Shown: positions 23,934-31,190 of the stretch, one piece after another | Numbering within the stretch: position 1 is the first letter of the stretch | How the letters are laid out: each line of letters starts with the position of its first letter | NCBI RefSeq assembly: GCF_030063135.1 | Contig: NZ_JASISO010000048.1 | Coordinates: forward strand, 1-63,417 | Length of the DNA stretch: 63,417 nucleotides | Origin: Streptomyces sp. G-G2 | GTDB lineage: Bacteria; Actinomycetota; Actinomycetes; Streptomycetales; Streptomycetaceae | Direction of reading: 5' to 3' | Made by a program: the position numbers and the translations under genes | The notes under the pieces: generated by a model | Seen by the model: the letters and a program-made list of their open reading frames with translations, nothing else | Told to the model about the DNA's origin: nothing | Databases searched by the model: none

Positions 23934-26834
23934 TCAGCCGTTGAGGGCGCGCCGCAAGCCGAGCCGGTCCGTGCCCAGTTTGGTGAAGACCGAGGACAGC
24001 AGCTCGGAGACGGCCTGCGCGTCGGTGCTCATCCGGGCGCCGATCGCCGGGTTGTCCAGGCCGAGTGCGGCGTGCCCGGCCGCCGTGTGCTCCGCGAGGG
24101 TGAGACTGTCCTGTTCCGCCGTGTGCAGGCGGCGCGGGCGCAGCCCGGTGGACACGAGCTGGGCGCGGGCCCGGCTCGCGAGGGCGTCGGCCCCGCAGGC
24201 CGAGGCGGTCTCCATCCCCCGGTACAGCTGCTGGGTCGCGTGGTGCGGATCGCCGATGGTGTGCAGGGCGGTGCCGTGGTCGATCAGCGCGTGGGCGAGT
24301 TCACCGGCCGCCGGTGACTGGCCGAGGTGGTCCACCGCCTCCTGGAGCAGCATGGCCGCCCGGGACGGGTCCGTGGCCGCCGCCGAGACCCGCAGCGCGT
24401 GGCCGATCCCGCTGGACGTGCCGAACGCACGGGCCCGGGACAGGGCTTCGGCGGCCGTGGCGCGGGCCTGCTCGGGCGAGTGGGTGACCTGCGCGAGGGC
24501 CAGGTCGAGCTGCCAGGGGCTCCACGAGGGGTTGCGGGTGCCCCGCAGGTCGAGCCGTTTGCCCGCCGCGCTCAGATGCCGTTCGGCGTCCTCGATCCGG
24601 CCCTGGGCCAGCAGGAGCTTGCCCCACACGGCCTGCGGATCGGGATAGACCACCGCCTGCGGGAAACTGTCCGCGAGCTTGTAGGCGTCCGCGACCTTCT
24701 GGGCCTCACGGGTGTTCCCCCGGGCGAGCAGGGTCTCGATGAGGGTGCCGACCGCGTACCACTGGGCCGGGATGTCGTGCCCGACGCGGTCGGCGATCTG
24801 CAGGCCGTTGCGCACGAAGTCCTCGGCCTCGGCGAGCCGCCCGCGCCGGAAGCGGACGTATCCGAGCAGTGTGTAGACGAACGACAGGTGTGCGCCGCGC
24901 CAGCCCTTCGCCTCGAACTCCACGATGCCCGTGTTGAAGAGCTCCTCGGCGCGGCCCGGCTGGTCGCAGTACATCAGCGTGACGGCGACGACGGCCGGAA
25001 CCTCGAACCCGAAGTCCCGGTCGGTCCAGCTCAGTCCGCCGTCCAGCGCCTGCTCGGCGTAGGACAGGGCCGTTCCGGCCGGTTCCCCGCGCATCGCGGC
25101 GTCCCAGGCCCGGAGCCCCAGGATGTGCCGCTCGGGCAGCCCGCGCCCGGTGACGCGCTTGGCGAACTGGGCGAGGAGCCGGGACCGCGCGGGCGAGTTC
25201 TCCTCGTCGACCCGGACCGAGTTCCACTTGAACTGCTCGGCCTGCATGCGCAGCCGGGTCCGCGAGCTCGTGGCGCTCCGCGCCTCGTCCGCGAGCAGCC
25301 CGGCGGCCTCGGCGAGCCGTCCGGTGTGCGCCAGCGCCTGGGCGAGCCGGTAGGTGATCGCCTCCCGCAGCTCCTGGTCCGTCTTCGGCTCCTCCAGGGC
25401 GGCTCTGAGCTGGTTGATGGTCGTCGTGGGATCGTGCAGGAGGTTGGCGGAGCCGAGTTCGAAGAGGACCTCGGCGCGGTCCTCCACGTCCGGTGGTTCG
25501 CGCAGCGCCCGGGCCAGATAGCGGCGCGCGGCGTCGGGGGCGCCCGCCGAGAAGCTGTCGCGGGCCGCCTGGCGCAGTTGCTGCACCACCCACGGGTCGC
25601 CCTCGGGGTGCATCTCCAGCAGGTGTCGGGCGGCGGCCGCGGCGCCGTGTCCGTCGTCTACCAGCGCCGTCGCCGCCATGCCGTGCATGGCGACCCGCAC
25701 ACCGGGCGGGATCGAGCGGTAGACGGCGGTGGCGATGAGCGGATGGAAGAACTCCACGACCTCGTCGCGCCGCACACTGGTGAGGACGGTCAGGATGCGC
25801 GCGGTCCGCAGCTGCGCGATGGCCTCCGTGGCCTGCGCCTCACCGAGTGCCGCGACGCTCCCGACGATCCCGGTCGGTACCGCGGTGCCCAGCACCGCGG
25901 CGGCCCAGGCGAGCCGGACGGTGGACGGGCCGAGCTGTTCGAGCCGGTCGATGAGGCCGCTGCCCTTGACCGCGGAGGCCAGATCGCGCAGCTGGGAGAT
26001 GCTGTCCTGGTGCGGGGTGAGACCGCGGTCGCGGCCCTTCATGACCAGCTCGACGACCTCGAAGGGGTTCCCTCCGGTGATCGCCCAGCACTCCCGGCAG
26101 AACACGTCGTCAGCGCTCTCGCCGAGCGCGTCGCGCACGATGCGCGCCACCGCGCTCGTGGTGAGCGGAACCAGCTCGTGCGGCCGCGTTCCCTGGCGGC
26201 CCATCAGTGCGCGCAGCGCCGCCGCGTCGGCGGGGATCTCGTCCGGTCGGCAGGCCACCATGATCAGCATGCCCAGCTCTTCGGCCCGTGCGGCGAAGGC
26301 GGTCAGCCACGCGACGGACTCGGCGTCCGCCCAGTGGGCGTCGTCGATGACGAGGACGACCGGGGCGTTGCGCACGGTTAAATGCGTGACCACCCAGTCC
26401 AGTCCGTCACGCACGCCCTGCGGGTCGGGGGCCGACGGGCCCTTGCGGGCGGCCGTCAGCCCGAGCGCCGGAGCGACGATGCTGTACCAACTGCCGAGGA
26501 CGTCACGGCGCTCGTCCTCGGTCATCGCGGCGAAGGTCGGCTGGATGAGCTGCCGCATCACGTGGAACGGCACCTGTCGTTCCTGCTCGCCGCCGCGCGC
26601 GAACAGTACGGTGCAGGCACGCTCGGCGGCGTACCGGCGGGCCTCGCCGAGCAGGGCGGTCTTCCCGATGCCGGGCGACCCGGCGAAGGTGAGTATGCCG
26701 CCGCGACGAGTGGTCGGACCGCTGTTCGCGGTGCCGCTGAGATGGTCCACCGCTTGGCGGATCGCGCGGACCTCGGAATCCCGTTCGAGGAGGGGCTGTG
26801 CGGCCCATCCTTGGGGTTCCATGACACGTGACAT
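23934..26834 (-). CDS. Large ATPase transcriptional regulator (LuxR/LAL-like) of the terpene locus
   Basis: Predicted 966-aa signal-transduction ATPase. The P-loop is AGSPGIGKTALL around residues 51-62 and Walker B is VVLVIDDAHWAD around 159-170. A long helical, TPR-like middle follows, and the last about 50 residues (LTLAEHTAAGHAALGLDNP onward) resemble a degenerate LuxR helix-turn-helix. This is the LAL/BTAD-like pathway-activator layout. Codon 152 (26379-26381) is TTA, so the gene should need the bldA tRNA. ATG 26834 has AGGAGGGGG upstream; the frame extends further but would run into the P450 gene. It follows the P450 gene in the same direction across a 170-base gap and is the likely regulator of the terpene genes. 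Confidence 0.8.
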   Translation of the reverse strand: MSRVMEPQGWAAQPLLERDSEVRAIRQAVDHLSGTANSGPTTRRGGILTFAGSPGIGKTALLGEARRYAAERACTVLFARGGEQERQVPFHVMRQLIQPTFAAMTEDERRDVLGSWYSIVAPALGLTAARKGPSAPDPQGVRDGLDWVVTHLTVRNAPVVLVIDDAHWADAESVAWLTAFAARAEELGMLIMVACRPDEIPADAAALRALMGRQGTRPHELVPLTTSAVARIVRDALGESADDVFCRECWAITGGNPFEVVELVMKGRDRGLTPHQDSISQLRDLASAVKGSGLIDRLEQLGPSTVRLAWAAAVLGTAVPTGIVGSVAALGEAQATEAIAQLRTARILTVLTSVRRDEVVEFFHPLIATAVYRSIPPGVRVAMHGMAATALVDDGHGAAAAARHLLEMHPEGDPWVVQQLRQAARDSFSAGAPDAARRYLARALREPPDVEDRAEVLFELGSANLLHDPTTTINQLRAALEEPKTDQELREAITYRLAQALAHTGRLAEAAGLLADEARSATSSRTRLRMQAEQFKWNSVRVDEENSPARSRLLAQFAKRVTGRGLPERHILGLRAWDAAMRGEPAGTALSYAEQALDGGLSWTDRDFGFEVPAVVAVTLMYCDQPGRAEELFNTGIVEFEAKGWRGAHLSFVYTLLGYVRFRRGRLAEAEDFVRNGLQIADRVGHDIPAQWYAVGTLIETLLARGNTREAQKVADAYKLADSFPQAVVYPDPQAVWGKLLLAQGRIEDAERHLSAAGKRLDLRGTRNPSWSPWQLDLALAQVTHSPEQARATAAEALSRARAFGTSSGIGHALRVSAAATDPSRAAMLLQEAVDHLGQSPAAGELAHALIDHGTALHTIGDPHHATQQLYRGMETASACGADALASRARAQLVSTGLRPRRLHTAEQDSLTLAEHTAAGHAALGLDNPAIGARMSTDAQAVSELLSSVFTKLGTDRLGLRRALNG

Positions 26835-26970
26835 ACCTGTCCCCCTCCTGCGCGCGTGCGGCCGAGTGTACGGCCCACGTGCTGGAGTGTTGCCGACTCC
26901 ATGTAATATTGCAGTATTTCGCCACCCGTTCGAGAACGAGCCTGTATAGTCGGTCGACACGTTTTCCGTT

Positions 26971-27002
26971 TGAGTCCCTGAGTCCCTGAGTCCCTGAGTG
27001 CC
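26971..27002. repeat. 8-bp tandem repeat between P450 and regulator
   Basis: Four head-to-tail copies of TGAGTCCC (the last reads TGAGTGCC) lie immediately downstream of the P450 stop and about 135 bases upstream of the regulator start. They may be a slipped-strand repeat or a repeated binding site. Confidence 0.75.
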
Positions 27003-27004
27003 CG

Positions 27005-28399
27005 TCAGTGGCGCGCGACGGGGATCATGGGCAGTTCGCTGGGCTGCGGGATTCCCGCCGGAACTTCGCGCACGGTGACCCCCGGCGCGGGGGCGAGGTG
27101 CCATCGTGATGCCACGGTCGCCACCGCCGTCAGGATCTCCGCCACCGCGAAGGTGTCGCCGATGCACTTGTGCTGCCCCGCCCCGAACGGGATGTAACTG
27201 TGCGTCCGGGCACGCTCGTTGAGGTCGCCCTGCCAGCGGTCCGGATCGAAGGCCCCGGGATCGGGGAACAGCGCCGGGTCCCGGTGCAACGCGTACGGGC
27301 TGTAGGCCAGTTCGGCGCCGACCGGGATCGAGACGCCGCCCAGGGTGAGCGGCACCAGCGCGCGCCGGGTGAAGAGCAGGGGCGAGTGCAGCCGCAGCGC
27401 CTCCTGGAACACGCTGTTCGTATAGGTGAGCCGGGCGAGGTCCTCGGGCCGCACGGACCGCCGTCCCACCACCGCGTCCACCTCGGCGTGCAGGCGCTCC
27501 TCCACCTCGGGGTGGCGGCCGAGTTCGTGGAAGATCCAGGCCAGGGTGGTCGCCGAGGTCTCCGTCCCGGCGAACATGATGGCGATCACCTCGTCGCGGA
27601 CCTGCTCGGGGCTCATCTTCTCGCCCGTCTCGGCGTCCACGCTGGAGAGCAGCAGCGAGAGGAGGTCGTGCCGCTGCCCGCCCGCACCCGCGTCGTCGGC
27701 CCCGTCCCCGAGGCCCTTGCCCGGTTCGGTGCCGTACTGGGCGATCACCTGGTCGATGATCCCGCGCAGCCGGGCGGCGGCCGTGTCGAACCGCCTGTTG
27801 AGCGGAATCGGCAACCGGTCCAGGGACTTGGGCATGACCGCGCGGACGAGCATCCCCTCCAGCACGATGGGCAGCGAGCGGTGCACCTCGGCGACGGCGG
27901 GTCGGCTCATCTCACCGGAGAAGATCATCTCGGCGACCGAGGACAGGGCGTACCGACGGGTCTCGGTGACCATCGACACCTCCTGCCCGGCCGTCCACGA
28001 CTCGCTCATCGCCTCGGCCTGACGTGTCATCACCTCGGCGTACTCGGCGATGTGGCCACGGTGGAAGGCGGGTTGGATCATCCGGCGCTGCTTGCGGTGG
28101 AAGTCGCCGTCGGTGGTCACCAGGCCGTTGCCGAACACCGGGCGGAGCCGGTCGAAGATCCTGCCGCGCCCGAACCGCTGGGCCTGCTGGACCAGCACGG
28201 TGTTGACGTGGTCCGGGTGCGTCAGGACGTGGACGGGCCAGGTGCCGATGTCCAGACGTACGACATCACCGTGTGTCCGCAGTGACTCCAGGAAGGCGAT
28301 CGGCTCCCGCCACAGCTGGACCGCGTGGCCCAGGAGCGGTAACCGCCCCGGGGCCACTGGGGCGTGGACCGCAGGGCCGGGATGCTCCGTCTGCGCCAT
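27005..28399 (-). CDS. Cytochrome P450 monooxygenase of the terpene locus
   Basis: Predicted 464-aa soluble P450 expected to oxidise the hydrocarbon made by the adjacent synthase. The I-helix oxygen-binding motif is MFAGTETSATTLAW, the K-helix ExxR is in FQEALRLHSP, and the heme loop is FGAGQHKCIG with the axial Cys at about residue 412. The N-terminal proline-rich start (GRLPLLGHAVQLWREPIAFL) and overall pattern resemble terpene-tailoring enzymes such as pentalenene oxygenases, though the exact family is not assigned. Codon 20 (28340-28342) is TTA. ATG 28399 has GGGAG seven bases upstream and lies 21 bases after the synthase stop, indicating cotranscription. A ferredoxin gene is not present nearby. 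Confidence 0.9.
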   Translation of the reverse strand: MAQTEHPGPAVHAPVAPGRLPLLGHAVQLWREPIAFLESLRTHGDVVRLDIGTWPVHVLTHPDHVNTVLVQQAQRFGRGRIFDRLRPVFGNGLVTTDGDFHRKQRRMIQPAFHRGHIAEYAEVMTRQAEAMSESWTAGQEVSMVTETRRYALSSVAEMIFSGEMSRPAVAEVHRSLPIVLEGMLVRAVMPKSLDRLPIPLNRRFDTAAARLRGIIDQVIAQYGTEPGKGLGDGADDAGAGGQRHDLLSLLLSSVDAETGEKMSPEQVRDEVIAIMFAGTETSATTLAWIFHELGRHPEVEERLHAEVDAVVGRRSVRPEDLARLTYTNSVFQEALRLHSPLLFTRRALVPLTLGGVSIPVGAELAYSPYALHRDPALFPDPGAFDPDRWQGDLNERARTHSYIPFGAGQHKCIGDTFAVAEILTAVATVASRWHLAPAPGVTVREVPAGIPQPSELPMIPVARH

Positions 28400-28420
28400 G
28401 GGTCGACTCCCTGTTGTGCG

Positions 28421-29458
28421 TTATGCCACCGATACCAGGTCCGGGCGGGTGTAGGCAGACTCCAGCCCGGCCGCGAACCGTTCGTCGCTGTACCGCGTGC
28501 ATTCGTAACGCTGCCACAGATCCGCGCCGATCATCCAGTCTTCATACGTGCGGACGCATCGGGATACGTCGGCGCGGACCGAGGGATCCGTCTCCGGCCG
28601 CGCGTCCAGCACCGCGAACAGCCGCTGCTCCCCGGCGAGATACTCCTCGATGCGGGCCTGGATCCGGGCCTCCACCCGCTGGACCGCGTCCATGAGCGAG
28701 CAGTGCTCGGTGAAGGAGATGAGGGAGACGAGGTTGTTGGTGTCCCCGCAGGCGTACTCCTTGGGCAGGGAGAACACGTCGTTGCCCCACGAGATGACGT
28801 CCAGGGCGCTCTCCGCCAGGGACTGGAACTCGGGGAGGTCGTGGACGTGCTGGGGCAGGTCGATGCCCAGTCCGGCCTCCACCATGTCCATCATCGGCAG
28901 GATCTGGGAACTGTGCCTGCGCATCCGGATGTAGTCGGGGACCGAAGGGCGCCCGCCCGGGCCCCGGTTGCCCGCCTCCTGGTCCAAGGAGCCCAGCATC
29001 AGCGGGACATGGGCCCGGTAGCGCGCGGCGGTCCGCGGGGACATCCCGGCGAGGATCCGGTCGCACAGGTCGACGAAGCCGTTGATCAAGGGATTGCGGT
29101 CGGCCGCGGGGACGCCGATCCGGCCCGTTTCCAGGTATCCGGTGATCGCTTCGATCATGGGCCGCCAGGCGGCCAGCTCACCCGACCGGATCAGGTGGTC
29201 GTGCTGGTCGTCGAGTACGAAGGACCACGCCATCCACTCGGCGAGCAGGACCACCGTCTCGTACGGCACCTCACCGCTCACCCGGCCGGCGAGGTGCCCG
29301 CAGCCGATGCCCGCGAACTGCTCCGCCGCGGCGTTGACCAATTCGTGGCGTAACGCCCACGTGGTGGACTCGGCGTTGGCCCGCGCGGCTTCGGGATGCT
29401 TGGAGTTCCCGAACGGAATATGGAAATCGGGAACGGAGAAAGAGCCGAGCTGGGTCAT
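28421..29458 (-). CDS. Class I terpene synthase (sesquiterpene-cyclase type)
   Basis: Predicted 345-aa cyclase that ionises a prenyl diphosphate, probably farnesyl diphosphate. The Asp-rich Mg motif is DDQHD at residues 83-87 (context WSFVLDDQHDHLI). The second metal motif NDVFSLPKE is at 226-234 (NSE triad Asn226, Ser230, Glu234). A C-terminal RY pair is present (ECTRY). Length is typical of bacterial sesquiterpene synthases. It does not match epi-isozizaene, geosmin or 2-methylisoborneol synthases as I know them, so the product is unassigned. Codon 36 (29351-29353) is TTA. It heads the synthase-P450 pair and is transcribed away from 29833. Confidence 0.9.
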   Translation of the reverse strand: MTQLGSFSVPDFHIPFGNSKHPEAARANAESTTWALRHELVNAAAEQFAGIGCGHLAGRVSGEVPYETVVLLAEWMAWSFVLDDQHDHLIRSGELAAWRPMIEAITGYLETGRIGVPAADRNPLINGFVDLCDRILAGMSPRTAARYRAHVPLMLGSLDQEAGNRGPGGRPSVPDYIRMRRHSSQILPMMDMVEAGLGIDLPQHVHDLPEFQSLAESALDVISWGNDVFSLPKEYACGDTNNLVSLISFTEHCSLMDAVQRVEARIQARIEEYLAGEQRLFAVLDARPETDPSVRADVSRCVRTYEDWMIGADLWQRYECTRYSDERFAAGLESAYTRPDLVSVA

Positions 29459-29832
29459 TGATCCCCCACGGAAGAGTCGGATTCGTCAATACCCACTCAA
29501 TGTACGATCACCAGGGCAGTGCTGGCCCCCCATGATCAGCGGAACAATCCGGTCATCGTCTGGCGGATCCAGCCCCCCGCGCGACCACATCAGGCCACCT
29601 CAAAGGCAATTAACCCTCAGGGCGCGGCGCACTGTCAACGTAGGGCGTACGCCGGGGGGCGCGAAATGCATTGCGAATTCCCCTTCCGCACATTCCTTTG
29701 GAATATGCTCACACGGCCGGTGCGTCCGGAGCATGGGACAGGCGACCCGGGGTAGACGGGGGTCGCAGCGCACAGCCGAGGAGTCCGGCCGAGGAGCCCG
29801 GCCGAGAAGTCCAGTCGAGGAAGGACCGAGCG
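29459..29832. other. Divergent intergenic region between terpene synthase and SRPBCC genes
   Basis: About 374 bases, clearly less GC-rich than the surroundings around 29600-29710, with the palindromic core AATGCATT near 29667. It must hold the promoters of the terpene operon (minus) and of the SRPBCC/DUF1206 pair (plus). A GGGTAGA sequence near 29750 recalls the -10 of SigB-type promoters, but no matching -35 was found. No RNA gene was recognised. Confidence 0.45.
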
Positions 29833-30282
29833 ATGTCCCACGTCGAGGAATACGTCGAGGTCAACGTCCCCCTGCGGACGGCCTACAACCAGTGGACCCA
29901 GTTCGAGGAGTTTCCCGTCTTCATGGAGGGGGTCGAGCGCGTGGAGCAGTGCGACGACACCCGGACCCACTGGGTGACCAAAGTGAGCGGGGTGGAGCGC
30001 GAGTTCGACGCGCAGATCACCGAGCAGCTCCCGGACCGGCGCGTGGCGTGGATGACCGTGGACGGTGAGACCCGCCAGGCCGGGCTCGTCACCTTCCAGC
30101 CCGTCGACGCGAGCACGACCAAGATCGTCCTGCACCTCAACTGGGCGCCCGACGGGCTCGCGGAGAGCGCCGCCGACCGGCTCGGCCTCGTCAAACGCCG
30201 GGTCAGCCAGGACCTGAAGCACTTCAAACGGTTCATCGAATCGCGGGGCGTCGAAACCGGCGCCTGGCGCGGCGAGGTCTGA
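29833..30282 (+). CDS. SRPBCC-family (polyketide cyclase/dehydrase-like) protein
   Basis: Predicted 149-aa single-domain protein of the START/Bet v1 (SRPBCC) fold, which forms a hydrophobic ligand cavity. Typical features are the opening VEEYVEVNVPLRTAYNQWTQ, the FMEGVERVEQ helix-loop, the central VAWMTVDGETRQAGLVTFQP strands and a long C-terminal helix. ATG 29833 is chosen by fold boundaries. Ligand unknown. It is followed at four bases by a DUF1206 membrane protein, and both sit next to the stress-signalling island, so a stress role is inferred only from position. Confidence 0.8.
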   Translation: MSHVEEYVEVNVPLRTAYNQWTQFEEFPVFMEGVERVEQCDDTRTHWVTKVSGVEREFDAQITEQLPDRRVAWMTVDGETRQAGLVTFQPVDASTTKIVLHLNWAPDGLAESAADRLGLVKRRVSQDLKHFKRFIESRGVETGAWRGEV

Positions 30283-30286
30283 GCCG

Positions 30287-31111
30287 GTGACCAGAGGAGT
30301 GGCTCAGGAAGGCAAACGGACCGCGTCCAGAGGCGGCGCCGGCCGGGAAGTGGCCGCGCGCTGCGGGCTGGTCGCGCGCGGTGTGCTGTACGTACTCACC
30401 GGAGTGATCGCCGTCCGTGTCGCCTTCGGCGAGAACGCGGGTGAGGCGGACCGCCAGGGCGCGCTGCAGACCCTGGCAGGGCGGCCGTTCGGCGCCGTGA
30501 TGGTCTGGGCCGTCGGCATCGGACTGGTCGGCATGGTGCTGTGGCGCCTGTCGGAGGCGGCGTTCGGCGCGGCCGGACCGGAGGGCGGCAAGGCCACCAA
30601 ACGGCTCGCCTCGGCGGGCCGGGCCGTATTCTACGCCACCGCCGCCTTCTCCGTCCTGTCCTTCGCCGCCGGCTCCGGGAGCGGAGGCTCCGGCGACGAC
30701 CAGTCCCGTGACGTGACGGCCAAGGCACTCGGGCTGCCCGCCGGCCAGTGGCTGGTGGGTGCGGCCGGGCTCGCCATCGCGGCCGCGGGCGTGACCATCG
30801 CCGTACGGGCGGCCCAGTGCCGGTTCCGCAAGCACCTCACCATGGGTGGGATGTCAGCGCCGTGGAAGCGGGCCGTCGACGTCCTCGGGGTGAGCGGAGG
30901 AGTGGCCCGGGGCGCGGTCTTCACCGCGGCGGGCGGCTTCGCCGGGTACGCCGCCTGGCGCTACGACCCGGGCCAGGCGAAGGGCGTCGACGACACCCTG
31001 CGCGCGTTCACCGGAACTCCGGCCGGACCGTGGCTGCTGGCAGCGGTCGCCGTCGGGCTGATGCTGTTCGGTGTGTTCTCCTGGGCGATGGCGCGGTGGC
31101 GCGAGGTGTGA
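30287..31111 (+). CDS. DUF1206 integral membrane protein
   Basis: Predicted 274-aa membrane protein made of three repeated two-helix units: ARGVLYVLTGVIAVRVAFG, then AGRAVFYATAAFSVLSFAA, then ARGAVFTAAGGFAGYAAWRY. Each unit begins with a gly/arg-rich turn, the layout of DUF1206. Function unknown. GTG 30287 follows four bases after the SRPBCC stop, so the two genes form an operon. Confidence 0.8.
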   Translation: MTRGVAQEGKRTASRGGAGREVAARCGLVARGVLYVLTGVIAVRVAFGENAGEADRQGALQTLAGRPFGAVMVWAVGIGLVGMVLWRLSEAAFGAAGPEGGKATKRLASAGRAVFYATAAFSVLSFAAGSGSGGSGDDQSRDVTAKALGLPAGQWLVGAAGLAIAAAGVTIAVRAAQCRFRKHLTMGGMSAPWKRAVDVLGVSGGVARGAVFTAAGGFAGYAAWRYDPGQAKGVDDTLRAFTGTPAGPWLLAAVAVGLMLFGVFSWAMARWREV

Positions 31112-31154
31112 GGTGCGAGGCGTGCGGTGCGAGGCGTGCGGACGGTGGTGAGGG

Positions 31155-31174
31155 GGGCGGCGGGGCCGCCGCCC
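31155..31174. terminator. Hairpin between convergent DUF1206 and phosphatase genes
   Basis: An 8-bp inverted repeat (GGGCGGCG at 31155-31162, CGCCGCCC at 31167-31174) lies between two convergent genes. Just before it, 31112-31139 holds two exact copies of a 14-bp unit (GGTGCGAGGCGTGC). Confidence 0.45.
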
Positions 31175-31190
31175 GGTCCCTCCGGGGGAC

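Noticed and set aside
23887..26949. Plus-strand frames opposite the terpene-locus regulator
   Set aside because: No ribosome sites or motifs; the minus strand has P-loop, Walker B and TPR-like helices.
27005..29458. Albaflavenone (epi-isozizaene synthase/CYP170) locus
   Set aside because: The synthase N-terminus and metal-motif surroundings differ from epi-isozizaene synthase, gene order is synthase then P450 with a regulator, and the P450 reads more like pentalenene-oxygenase-type enzymes.
29459..29832. tRNA or small RNA gene in the less GC-rich intergenic region
   Set aside because: No cloverleaf pattern or T-arm consensus was found; only short palindromes.
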